Source of the DNA: Paenibacillus sp. OK003 | GTDB lineage: Bacteria > Bacillota > Bacilli > Paenibacillales > Paenibacillaceae | DNA length: 64,000 bases | Direction: 5' to 3' | Assembly (NCBI RefSeq): GCF_900109515.1 | Contig: NZ_FOBD01000002.1 | Coordinates: 62,001-126,000 of the forward strand | Notes under the pieces: model-generated | Seen by the model: the letters and a program-made list of their open reading frames with translations, nothing else | Database searches by the model: none | What the model was told of the DNA's origin: nothing | Shown: positions 15,368 through 23,092 of the stretch, one piece after another | Position numbering within the stretch: the stretch's first letter is position 1 | Layout of the letters: each line of letters starts with the position of its first letter | Made by a program: the position numbers and the translations under genes

Positions 15368-17131
15368 TCAATTATTTCGTACCTTGCCAGTCATTTGATT
15401 TCCGTTCTTAATCAGAGTGTAGCGAATGAGCTCACCACTCCAGAAATGAAATGTCAGCTCGATCTGTCCGTCATGCAGTTCTTTGAGCCAATTGGGCTGT
15501 AGCTTAATTTCATTCGTTTCATAAGAAGGAGCAAATGTGTTAAAAAATTCCTTATACGCTGTCCAGTCCTGTGGCGCGGTATTCTCACCGGATGTATACA
15601 CAGCCTCCATCGTAGCAAGCTGATCACCTTGAAACTGGGTCGGAATGGAGAAGGTGTCTACCATACCTGTTGCCCCGCTCAACTCGGGCTCCGTGGACAC
15701 AATCACATTCCATTTCCATTCTGCGCCCCGATTGAACTTCGCTGTGAGTATCCCATGGTTCCCAAGCTTCTGAGTTGAGCTGATCATCCGGGATAACGCG
15801 GCGGATTTGATGGTTAATGTGTTGCCGCTGAACGAATAATCGGTGCCAGCTTTCAGCAATTGATCACTCGCATACAGGGCAACCAGCTTGTTTCCGTTTA
15901 ACTTGATCGTCAATGGTCTCTCTTCCACAGGCGAACCTTGTCTGAAATAGAGCAGGTCGCTTTCTCCTACAGCAGAACGTCCTGTCCAGGAAGCTTGGAT
16001 CATCTGAAATAAATCCGGGTCAGCCCACTGAAATGTTTGTCGATTCAGATGCTGACCGTTGTCCCATAACATGGACGCGATCTTTTTTTCTTTTAACTGA
16101 TGACCGACGAACTCAAAATATTTCAGCTTCTCTCCCTGTTCGATGACATCGGTATGTTTGTCAAAACCGAGCAGGCCGTATTCACCCAGAATAACTGGAA
16201 TACCTTGAATAACCAGCGTGTTATACACGTTATTGAACGTGCTGGCCGCATCATTTTTCGTATCCGTATCGAAGGTGGTATGCCCTGCATTGTTAACGCT
16301 GAACGGCCAATATCCGTAATAATGCACCGTAGCAATCAGATTGTGATCCTTCAGCCCCACTATTGTCTGCCGCAAACTGTCGAGTCTCACCTGTGTTGGT
16401 GAACCTTCCAGCGTAGGCAGGACCAACGGACGCTCGCTGTTATTTCCACCTGTTTGCCGTACCAACTTAACAAATGCAGTGTTCAATTCTTTCAAAAGCT
16501 CCAACTGCCTTGCCTCATCAATATTGCTGCCCGAGCCCATATCTCCGGCATTTGTTGCTCCGCTGTGAAAGCGCGGTTCGTTAACACTTTCAAACATCAG
16601 CTTACGTGGTTCATCTTTGAACTGCTTGGCAATCTGAGTCCATACCGCTTTATAGCGGGAAAGCACCTGATCATGGTCCGCCTCCAGTTGACTGATCCAG
16701 AGGTAGGAGTCATGGTGAACATTCACGACGACATAGAGGTTGGCATCCAGCGCCCATTGGACAACCTCCTGAACACGAGCCATGTAGGCTGGATCAATAG
16801 TGTAGTCTGGTGCGTCCCCAATATGCCCATCCCATGTGACGGGAATGCGAATACTCCGGTATCCCTGAGCAGCGATCTGCTGGATCAGTTCGCGGGTAAC
16901 TCGCGGGTTGCCCCAATACGTTTCATCAGGTCCGACCGTATCCAGGGAATTTCCCAGGTTCCATCCTGGCTGCATCCCGTCAACATAGGTTTGAAGTGGA
17001 CCAAAGGCCGTCGTTTCATGTTGTCTGGCAAGTTCAGACTTGGCTGCAGAGGCAGGCATAGGAAGCAGAATAAACAGACACAGGGTGATGCAAACAAGTG
17101 TCAGGACGAAATGGTGGCTAGGTGGGTTCAT
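15368..17131 (-). CDS. Secreted GH5 endoglucanase with CBM_X2 and CBM46-like modules
   Basis: A secreted cellulase or beta-glucanase of 587 residues. The signal peptide ends at PASAAKS (about residue 30). The GH5 barrel follows: GWNLGNSLD, VNVHHDSYLW, the acid/base Glu in FESVNEPRF, HYYGYWPFS, and the nucleophile Glu in VILGEYGLLG. An Ig-like CBM_X2 module (YFRQGSPVEERPLTIKLNGN onward, about residues 370-465) and a C-terminal beta module with aromatic residues (WTAYKEFF, LTFHFWSGE) follow. This GH5_4-X2-CBM46 layout matches BhCel5B of Bacillus halodurans. AAAGGAG precedes the ATG, and a TATAAT lies about 60 bp further upstream. Confidence 0.88.
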   Translation of the reverse strand: MNPPSHHFVLTLVCITLCLFILLPMPASAAKSELARQHETTAFGPLQTYVDGMQPGWNLGNSLDTVGPDETYWGNPRVTRELIQQIAAQGYRSIRIPVTWDGHIGDAPDYTIDPAYMARVQEVVQWALDANLYVVVNVHHDSYLWISQLEADHDQVLSRYKAVWTQIAKQFKDEPRKLMFESVNEPRFHSGATNAGDMGSGSNIDEARQLELLKELNTAFVKLVRQTGGNNSERPLVLPTLEGSPTQVRLDSLRQTIVGLKDHNLIATVHYYGYWPFSVNNAGHTTFDTDTKNDAASTFNNVYNTLVIQGIPVILGEYGLLGFDKHTDVIEQGEKLKYFEFVGHQLKEKKIASMLWDNGQHLNRQTFQWADPDLFQMIQASWTGRSAVGESDLLYFRQGSPVEERPLTIKLNGNKLVALYASDQLLKAGTDYSFSGNTLTIKSAALSRMISSTQKLGNHGILTAKFNRGAEWKWNVIVSTEPELSGATGMVDTFSIPTQFQGDQLATMEAVYTSGENTAPQDWTAYKEFFNTFAPSYETNEIKLQPNWLKELHDGQIELTFHFWSGELIRYTLIKNGNQMTGKVRNN

Positions 17132-17228
17132 GAGGGCTCCTTTGGATGGGTATACATCGTTAATCTCGTGGGTGAAGCTTGATGTATTGCATTATATCAA
17201 AATGAACTTCTGCATGAATCATCTATTT

Positions 17229-17437
17229 TCACCCACGTTCCTGCGTGTTCTCCGACTCATACTTTTCCCGGTGCTCCTGCTTCATTTTCACATAATCCGG
17301 GTCCGTTTTGGCGATCTCCCATTTTGCTTTGAAAATGGCTGCGGATTCAGCCTTCACCTTATCATTCTGATAAGGCAGGATGGAGCCGTCCTCCTTCGAA
17401 TATTTGCGTCCACCTTTTTACCCCGATTCTTGTACAA
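17229..17437 (-). pseudogene. Small minus-strand ORF, apparently frameshifted
   Basis: Reading the minus strand from about 17417 down to a TGA at 17229 gives a natural-looking 60-residue hydrophilic sequence (GGRKYSKEDGSILPYQ, then KWEIAKTDPDYVKMKQEHRE) but no start codon. An overlapping frame from TTG 17437 supplies LYKNRGKK, and the two join if the A5 tract at 17415-17419 is read as A6. The product would be a charged small protein of unknown function. No good Shine-Dalgarno is visible, so it may be a decayed gene; an erroneous homopolymer call is the alternative. Confidence 0.4.
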
Positions 17438-17489
17438 CACGCACGGTTAATGGGAAAGAAGAGAAGTACATACATAGGAGGGATAAGGT

Positions 17490-17957
17490 ATGGGCATGTC
17501 CGGCAGATATCTTGTTGTCACCAAAGAATTGGTTGAATCCATTAAGTCAGGTGAGGTCAGTGTTCATGATTGTTCGGTCGAGCTGGATATCGATAAAATG
17601 TGGCAGATGCTTCAGTTTACGTTGACTGGTGAAGTGGTAGAGGGGCAGCCTCCTCTGGGATATGTGGTCCCTTTGTCAGGCGAACAATATTTAGGGAACT
17701 ATTCAGACATGGATCTGTTCCTGCTGAACAATGAACAGGTGCTCGAGGCGTACATGGCGTTAGAACAACTGACACCTGAAGAATTGAAGAAACGGTTTAG
17801 CCTGGAACAAATGGTAGCTGAGGGCGTGTATCCTGTCATGGAAGATTGGGACGCAGAGGAGACATTCCAGGAGATCGTTCAGACACTAAATGATGTTCAG
17901 GCGTTATATCAGGCAACTGCTGCGAGCGGGAACGGAATTGTCTTTTATATTTTCTAA
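17490..17957 (+). CDS. YfbM-like DUF1877 protein
   Basis: A soluble 155-residue protein matching the YfbM/DUF1877 family: MGMSGRYLVVT at the start, LDIDKMWQMLQFTLTG in the middle, then LPLSG-like VVPLSGEQYLG, and the closing GNGIVFYIF. The function of the family is not established. A strong Shine-Dalgarno AGGAGGG lies 8 nt before the ATG. A small acidic ORF follows 92 bp downstream. Confidence 0.87.
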   Translation: MGMSGRYLVVTKELVESIKSGEVSVHDCSVELDIDKMWQMLQFTLTGEVVEGQPPLGYVVPLSGEQYLGNYSDMDLFLLNNEQVLEAYMALEQLTPEELKKRFSLEQMVAEGVYPVMEDWDAEETFQEIVQTLNDVQALYQATAASGNGIVFYIF

Positions 17958-18049
17958 CCTCCGTCTGTTTAATTTGTCATTATTCCGGTTATTGATAGAA
18001 ACAAGGCACAGATTGTGCCTAAAATCCGGTAGAAGAGAGGGAATACGAT

Positions 18050-18181
18050 ATGACACAGGATCAGAATGAAGAGAACAAAGCCATTCAAGACGACGAGCCG
18101 GATCCATTTGAAACCCCTGCGCGTACCGATGGTAAAGAATCGGATGAGGACACTGAGGCAGAGAATACAGAGAAAGAATAA
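18050..18181 (+). CDS. Small acidic protein
   Basis: A 43-codon frame with a clear Shine-Dalgarno (GAGAGGG, 8 nt from the ATG). The peptide is very acidic and disordered: MTQDQNEENKAIQDDEPDPF, ending TEAENTEKE, with some 18 Asp/Glu residues. It has no hydrophobic core, so it is either a disordered protein or a buffer-like small protein of the kind common in Bacillota. It is followed by a terminator. I recognise no family. Confidence 0.6.
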   Translation: MTQDQNEENKAIQDDEPDPFETPARTDGKESDEDTEAENTEKE

Positions 18182-18269
18182 ACTCAACTGTTTATGATTG
18201 GACTAGGCATATTTTTGTTGAAGCTAACTACTCCAAATGCTTAAATATACATCACACTCGAGATACCCG

Positions 18270-18298
18270 AGGTCGGACAATCGTTCGGCCTTTTTTTG
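18270..18298 (+). terminator. Rho-independent terminator
   Basis: AGGTCGGAC and GTTCGGCCT pair (with G-T pairs) around AATC, followed by T7. Confidence 0.85.
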
Positions 18299-18402
18299 GT
18301 ATTTATTTACCGATCCGGTTTACAACAATTACCTATAACCCTCATAATAGGAGTGAACCACATTTTTCCTAAGGAGGAGATCGTATCAAAAATCACAAGC
18401 TA

Positions 18403-19908
18403 ATGAAGTGGATTGCCGTACCACTCGTGTTGATGATGGTTGCGCTTACGGGATGTCAGGCCGTAGGTGGCGTAGATATTGGCAAAGCCGTTGTCAACAG
18501 TACAACCGTCAAGTCCGGTGAATCCAAACAGTCGATGCATATAAAAATTGAACCTACAGCAAACCTCGTCGATGAGGATGCGCTTCAAATGATTGAACTC
18601 ATTAATTCCGTTTCATTGAATATTGAAGATGCCAAAGTGAAGGACTCCAATACGGCGTCTGTCAAAGGTACACTGAGTATGCAAGGAAAGAAATTACCTT
18701 TCCATCTGTCGATGGATAAATCGGAAATGGTCATTGATGTAGACGGAGCGCAAAAGCCTCTATACATATCTTTGGAGGATGACACGCTTCCTATGCTAGA
18801 TACGAAGGCGTTGGAGAAGCAGATCGAGGAGCTTTCCCCGAAATTGCTGACCTTTGCGCTGAAGCATTTGTCCAACCCGAAAAATATTTCCGTAACGCCG
18901 GTACAGGAATCGGTTAACGGTGAATCGCTGAGCCTCTCCAAGCTGCATGTGGAAATCAGTGGAGAAGAGCTTCTTGCCATGGTTAAACCGTTTCTGACAA
19001 GTGTTGCTCAGGATGAGCAAGGACTCAAGGATCTGATTGGAGATCTGTATGATGTGTTCTACCCGATCCTCGTTACATTCAACACGGTTGATATTGGCGA
19101 CGGCAGTGCCCTGCCTTCTACGATTAGCGAATCACGGGATGCAGAGGTTGCTTCATTGTACGAAATGATTAAGGGCGGTCTTGACGAGATTCTTGCCAAT
19201 TATGACAAGGAACTAGCCAGCTTCTTGACCGAAACGCCTGAATTGAAGACGGTGTTCGGAACAGAGACTAATCTCAAATTGGACTTTTATATGGACAGTG
19301 CACTGAATATCCGTAAACAGAATTATGATTTCAAAGTAGCGTTGCCTGCTTCTGAAGATCTGCCGATCAAATCGGTATCCGTATACGGTGACAGCGAACT
19401 GTGGAATATTGGTGGACCAGTAACTGTGGATGCCGTGGACAAAACGGGTGGTGCAATGGATCTGATGCAGGGAGATATCACACCAGGTCAGATGTTGCGC
19501 AATTTTGATTCCAATTCACTTGTGTATCAGCTGTTGAAGGATGAAGCGGGAATCACCCGTAAATATGTCATGTTGTATCCGGACGACGAATCCTATGGCG
19601 CAATCACTGTTAAAAATACAACATTTGTTCCTTTACGCTATCTGTCCGAAGAATTGGATGCTGAAGTGAAATGGACCAAAGGGTCGGATAAAATCGTCGT
19701 TATTGACGATATCACCGGTGATGAGATTGTCTTGACTGTAGGTTCCAAGAAGGCAATCGTTGCAGGCAAGGAAGTAACGATGGTCGAACCTGCCTTTGTG
19801 GGCAAAAACGGAAAAACCTACGTTCCGCTGCGCTTTATGGCAGAATCTCTTGGGGCATCTGTAGATAAGGAAAAAGAAACAGGCTGGATTTTCATTGACC
19901 GGCCATAA
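18403..19908 (+). CDS. Lipoprotein with copper amine oxidase N-terminal (stalk) domain
   Basis: A 501-residue surface lipoprotein. The signal peptide ends at the lipobox ALTGC (Cys18 from this ATG). Residues 30-370 form a large extracellular domain of unknown function, and the last 110 residues contain the paired stalk-domain repeats typical of Paenibacillus surface proteins (NTTFVPLRYLSEELDAEVKW and KTYVPLRFMAESLGASVD). The ATG at 18403 is 25 nt from the only Shine-Dalgarno (AAGGAGG, 18371-18377). The codon 7 nt after that site is ATC at 18385, followed in frame by KNHKL, which would complete the signal peptide's basic end. The true start may therefore be 18385. Confidence 0.82.
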   Translation: MKWIAVPLVLMMVALTGCQAVGGVDIGKAVVNSTTVKSGESKQSMHIKIEPTANLVDEDALQMIELINSVSLNIEDAKVKDSNTASVKGTLSMQGKKLPFHLSMDKSEMVIDVDGAQKPLYISLEDDTLPMLDTKALEKQIEELSPKLLTFALKHLSNPKNISVTPVQESVNGESLSLSKLHVEISGEELLAMVKPFLTSVAQDEQGLKDLIGDLYDVFYPILVTFNTVDIGDGSALPSTISESRDAEVASLYEMIKGGLDEILANYDKELASFLTETPELKTVFGTETNLKLDFYMDSALNIRKQNYDFKVALPASEDLPIKSVSVYGDSELWNIGGPVTVDAVDKTGGAMDLMQGDITPGQMLRNFDSNSLVYQLLKDEAGITRKYVMLYPDDESYGAITVKNTTFVPLRYLSEELDAEVKWTKGSDKIVVIDDITGDEIVLTVGSKKAIVAGKEVTMVEPAFVGKNGKTYVPLRFMAESLGASVDKEKETGWIFIDRP

Positions 19909-20017
19909 GTAAGATTTGTATGTGAGTCTTAGGTTGAGAGGGGATTTCAGAGTATGCCAGATTTCTCGTAATGATCATGAAAGAACACAATGAAAAAATT
20001 CCGTTAGACCATTAACG

Positions 20018-20116
20018 GGATACGTGTGTCCTTTTTGACCCATTACGAGGAGCTTCGGCGTTTCTGAAATGATGAAACGAATCGAGGAGTGCCTCTATTG
20101 GAGGTGCTCCTCTTTG
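20018..20116 (+). terminator. Two hairpins after the stalk-domain gene
   Basis: A short stem GGGATAC-GTGTGTCC with TTTTT lies at 20018-20037. A stronger hairpin, GAGGAGTGCCTC with GAGGTGCTCCTC, spans 20084-20112 and is followed by TTTG. Either can end the stalk-domain transcript; both precede the next gene's Shine-Dalgarno. Confidence 0.65.
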
Positions 20117-20153
20117 TCGTGTCATCCCAAATAAATCCCCAGAGGTGTTATAT

Positions 20154-21623
20154 ATGAGAAGTCAATTGACCATTCAATCCAGTTCAATTACATTACGTCC
20201 ACTAACGCTGGAAGACCAGGACGCGCTGTATGCATTAACCCGACAACCCGAAATTACGGATATTCTTCCGGAATGGAGGATGACAGAGGAACAGCTGCAT
20301 GGTTTTCTGCAATTTGTTGTTGGCAGTTACGAGCAGTTCGATCCGAAAGATGTACGGGTCATGCTGGCTGTTGTACACAACAAAGATCAGCAAATCATTG
20401 GCTGGTGTGGTGTGTTTCCGAATGACATGTTGGATAGTGATGATCGTGAAGTGGCTTACGCCATTTCACGGGATTATCGGAATAAAGGGTATATCACAGA
20501 AGCGGTGAATGCCTTAACGACATACTTGTTCGAACATACGCTGTTGGACCGAATCGTGGGTATTGTGAAGCCGTTTAACCAGCCTTCACGCAAGGTGCTT
20601 GAGCATGCCGGATTTCGTTATGTCTCTCACAGAAAACTTTCGGATCAGGCAGATTACGATTATTTTGAGCGACATAAAGTACAACCGGCACCAGCACCTT
20701 CACTGGGGCTGCAATCTCTAGTTCAGCTTCGACGTGCACGCCAAGAGGATGCTGAAGTGCTCACGGAGATTTGCACCAGAGCCTTTGATCATGCGATCAG
20801 AGTCTGGGCTAAAGGAGACACCGTTCCGGACAGCAACATCTGTCCACCAGGCTATTCGTCAGTTCGCATGCACAGTTACGTGATCCGTGAATGGGACTAT
20901 TACGTTATAGAATGGGATGGATGTGCTATTGGTGGAGTCAGTGTCAATGTATTGGGGAGCAAACATGCGAGACTGGATAAAATCTTTATTGACCCCGTCT
21001 GTCATGGTCGGGGTATAGGATCTCAGGTCATCACGCTTGTTGAGGCCGAATTCCCGGAGATTGGGGTATGGAAGCTGGAGACTTCGGGAAGACAGCGGGA
21101 TAATCATCATTTTTATGAGAAAATGGGTTATGTCTGTCTCTATGCGTCTGAAGATGAATTTGGATATGAGAAAATCATAACACTAGAACCTGTAATCCAG
21201 CTCCCAGCCGAGGAATTATGCAATGTTAAGGATGAGACGGTTACTGAATTTTACCAAGCTGATCTGGATTCACTTCGCTTCAGCACCAGCAATCTTCGGG
21301 ATATCCAGATGACCGATTGCAATCTGAGTGGGGGCAAATTCACCAATCTGAATATGACCCGCATATTACTGGCCGATTTGCGTTTAACAGACAGCAAGGT
21401 TGAATTCTGTGCTTTGGATGGGGTTCATTTTCAGGATACACACCTCGGCCCAGACAGAGTACCCATGCGTTGGGAACATTGTGACCTCAAGGGCAGTCGT
21501 TTCAATGACTGTGATCTGTCCGACGTACAGTTGGAACAGTGTCAGGTGGCAGGAATGAAGATTAATGGAGTGGCTGTAGAGGAGTTATTTGCTGCGTATG
21601 AGTCTATGAAGGCCAAAAGATAA
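20154..21623 (+). CDS. GNAT-GNAT-pentapeptide-repeat fusion protein
   Basis: A 489-residue three-part protein. Residues 5-175 are a RimJ/RimL-type acetyltransferase (ITLRPLTLEDQDALYAL, then YAISRDYRNKGYITEAV for acetyl-CoA binding, then NQPSRKVLEHAGF). Residues 190-345 are a second GNAT domain (LDKIFIDPVCHGRGIGSQVI and HHFYEKMGY). Residues 365-480 are degenerate pentapeptide repeats (LRDIQMTDCNLSGGKFTNLN, LKGSRFNDCDLSDVQLEQC) that would form a beta-helix. ATG 20154 is 6 nt after AGAGGTG, better than the GTG at 20145. The substrate is unknown; the fusion suggests acetylation coupled to a protein- or nucleic-acid-mimicking scaffold. Confidence 0.87.
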   Translation: MRSQLTIQSSSITLRPLTLEDQDALYALTRQPEITDILPEWRMTEEQLHGFLQFVVGSYEQFDPKDVRVMLAVVHNKDQQIIGWCGVFPNDMLDSDDREVAYAISRDYRNKGYITEAVNALTTYLFEHTLLDRIVGIVKPFNQPSRKVLEHAGFRYVSHRKLSDQADYDYFERHKVQPAPAPSLGLQSLVQLRRARQEDAEVLTEICTRAFDHAIRVWAKGDTVPDSNICPPGYSSVRMHSYVIREWDYYVIEWDGCAIGGVSVNVLGSKHARLDKIFIDPVCHGRGIGSQVITLVEAEFPEIGVWKLETSGRQRDNHHFYEKMGYVCLYASEDEFGYEKIITLEPVIQLPAEELCNVKDETVTEFYQADLDSLRFSTSNLRDIQMTDCNLSGGKFTNLNMTRILLADLRLTDSKVEFCALDGVHFQDTHLGPDRVPMRWEHCDLKGSRFNDCDLSDVQLEQCQVAGMKINGVAVEELFAAYESMKAKR

Positions 21624-21645
21624 ATGTACTTATAGCGAAATAGAG

Positions 21646-21686
21646 AACGCCCGTTTCCGACCTGTGTGTTGGAAATGGGCGTTTTT
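21646..21686 (+). terminator. Rho-independent terminator
   Basis: AACGCCCGTTTCC and GGAAATGGGCGTT form a long stem and are followed by TTT. It separates the fusion gene from the convergent GNAT gene. Confidence 0.88.
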
Positions 21687-21705
21687 GCTGTTACCTTGTA
21701 AAGAG

Positions 21706-22164
21706 TCAGCTATGCTGCAAAGCCTGCGGCTTTTTGCTAAATCCAGTGCTTCCCGCGGTAAAGCCCATCTGTTGGTAGAATTTATGCGCAGCTTCACGAT
21801 CCGGTCGATTGCCGCTGTTTAGAGATAAGGAATCCACGCCATGAGTGGCTGCCCATTGCTCTGCTTCCAGAATAAGCTGACGACCGATGCCGGAGCTTCT
21901 GAACTGGTCATGCACGATAAGAGCCATAATACGGCAGTGTTTTCCGTTTTTTTCATATAGGTAAGATGTTTGGAGGCCAATCAGTCCAACGACACGGCCA
22001 CGGACTTCGGCAACCAACGTTGCAAAGTTTGAATCCGCAGCGATGTGCGAATAACGCTCCTTCATTTCGGCATACGTAGTTGGATAACCGAGTTGATCCA
22101 TAAGAATGACCATATCCTGCAGATCTGCAGGGGAACTGTTACGAATCGTTACACTCAGACTCAT
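21706..22164 (-). CDS. GNAT acetyltransferase in the ddl operon
   Basis: A single-domain GNAT protein of 152 residues. VRNSSPADLQDM-like N-terminus (IRNSSPADLQDMVILMDQLG), the acetyl-CoA loop IVHDQFRSSGIGRQLI, and the closing HKFYQQMGF are all present. It overlaps the ddl stop by 4 bp (ATGA) and is therefore translationally coupled to D-Ala-D-Ala ligase. The substrate is unknown; a cell-wall-related role is suggested only by the operon. Confidence 0.87.
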   Translation of the reverse strand: MSLSVTIRNSSPADLQDMVILMDQLGYPTTYAEMKERYSHIAADSNFATLVAEVRGRVVGLIGLQTSYLYEKNGKHCRIMALIVHDQFRSSGIGRQLILEAEQWAATHGVDSLSLNSGNRPDREAAHKFYQQMGFTAGSTGFSKKPQALQHS

Positions 22165-23081
22165 GATCGCGTTGCCTCCTTTTGGCGTTCTTTTAACGAG
22201 AGATCAATGATGGAATCCAGCAAACTGGCAAAGGAAATACCAGCAGCAGCAGCACTTTTGGGCAGCAGGCTGTTTCGGGTAAGACCCGGCAGCGTGTTCA
22301 CCTCAAGCACATAGGGCATGCCATCCCGAATCATCATGTCCACACGGGCATAGACACTGCATTTTAACACCCGGTAACAGGTTAGTGCCGCCGCTTCTAC
22401 ACGTTTGTGCAAATCCGCAGGCAAATGGACGACCTGCTCCTCAGCGCCGCCGTCATTATATTTGGAGGTGTAATCGAAAAAATCGGCATTTGAACGAATC
22501 GAGATCACAGGAAGCATCTGACCATCCAGAATGGCGCAGGTAATCTCCTCGCCCTCAATATATTGCTCGATCATGACGACTTCGTCCCAGACGAGTGCCG
22601 CTTCTACAGCCGCATGAAGAGTTGAGGGTTCCTGCACCACTTGCGTACCGATGCTGGAACCGCCTGAATTGGGCTTCACCACAACAGGGTACGTTAACTG
22701 CTGTACAGCGGCTGATGACAATTCATCCAGGCTGCTTACCTGAAGCCACTCGCCAGTAGGTACACCCGCATGCTGGATGAGGCGTTTGGACATATCTTTG
22801 TCCATGCATACGCTGCTTGCGAGGACACCACAGCCTGAATAAGGAACACCCAGCGACTCCAACGTACCTTGAATCGTACCGTCCTCGCCGTATTTGCCGT
22901 GCAGAGCGAGCAGTGCCACATCCAATCCTGCGGCTTTCTCAATGAGATCACGTTTGCTGTTGATCTCCACGGGAATAACCTCATACTTCTGTCCATCCAG
23001 ATGGTTGATCATCTCCTGTCCGGTGAGCAGGGAAACTTCCCGCTCCGAAGATGTGCCACCCATAATCACGCCAACTTTCAT
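22161..23081 (-). CDS. ddl: D-alanine--D-alanine ligase
   Basis: ATP-grasp ligase that makes the D-Ala-D-Ala dipeptide for peptidoglycan. It is 306 residues from the ATG at 23081, which has AGGAGG 6 nt upstream; the ATG at 23096 lies on the Shine-Dalgarno side and is not needed. Motifs: GGTSSEREVSLLTG at the N-terminus, LHGKYGEDGTIQG, SSVCMDKDMSKRL, the grasp loop VVKPNSGGSSIG, and EVNTLPGLTRNSLLPKSA. The Tyr/Lys segment FFDYTSKY is of the normal D-Ala-D-Ala rather than the D-Lac type. It is second in a three-gene operon behind a MocR regulator. Confidence 0.93.
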   Translation of the reverse strand: MKVGVIMGGTSSEREVSLLTGQEMINHLDGQKYEVIPVEINSKRDLIEKAAGLDVALLALHGKYGEDGTIQGTLESLGVPYSGCGVLASSVCMDKDMSKRLIQHAGVPTGEWLQVSSLDELSSAAVQQLTYPVVVKPNSGGSSIGTQVVQEPSTLHAAVEAALVWDEVVMIEQYIEGEEITCAILDGQMLPVISIRSNADFFDYTSKYNDGGAEEQVVHLPADLHKRVEAAALTCYRVLKCSVYARVDMMIRDGMPYVLEVNTLPGLTRNSLLPKSAAAAGISFASLLDSIIDLSLKERQKEATRS

Positions 23082-23092
23082 GTGAATCCTCC

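Noticed and set aside
16454..17182. Long plus-strand open frame inside the cellulase gene
   Set aside because: It is antisense to a well-supported GH5 gene and shows no family motif or ribosome binding site.
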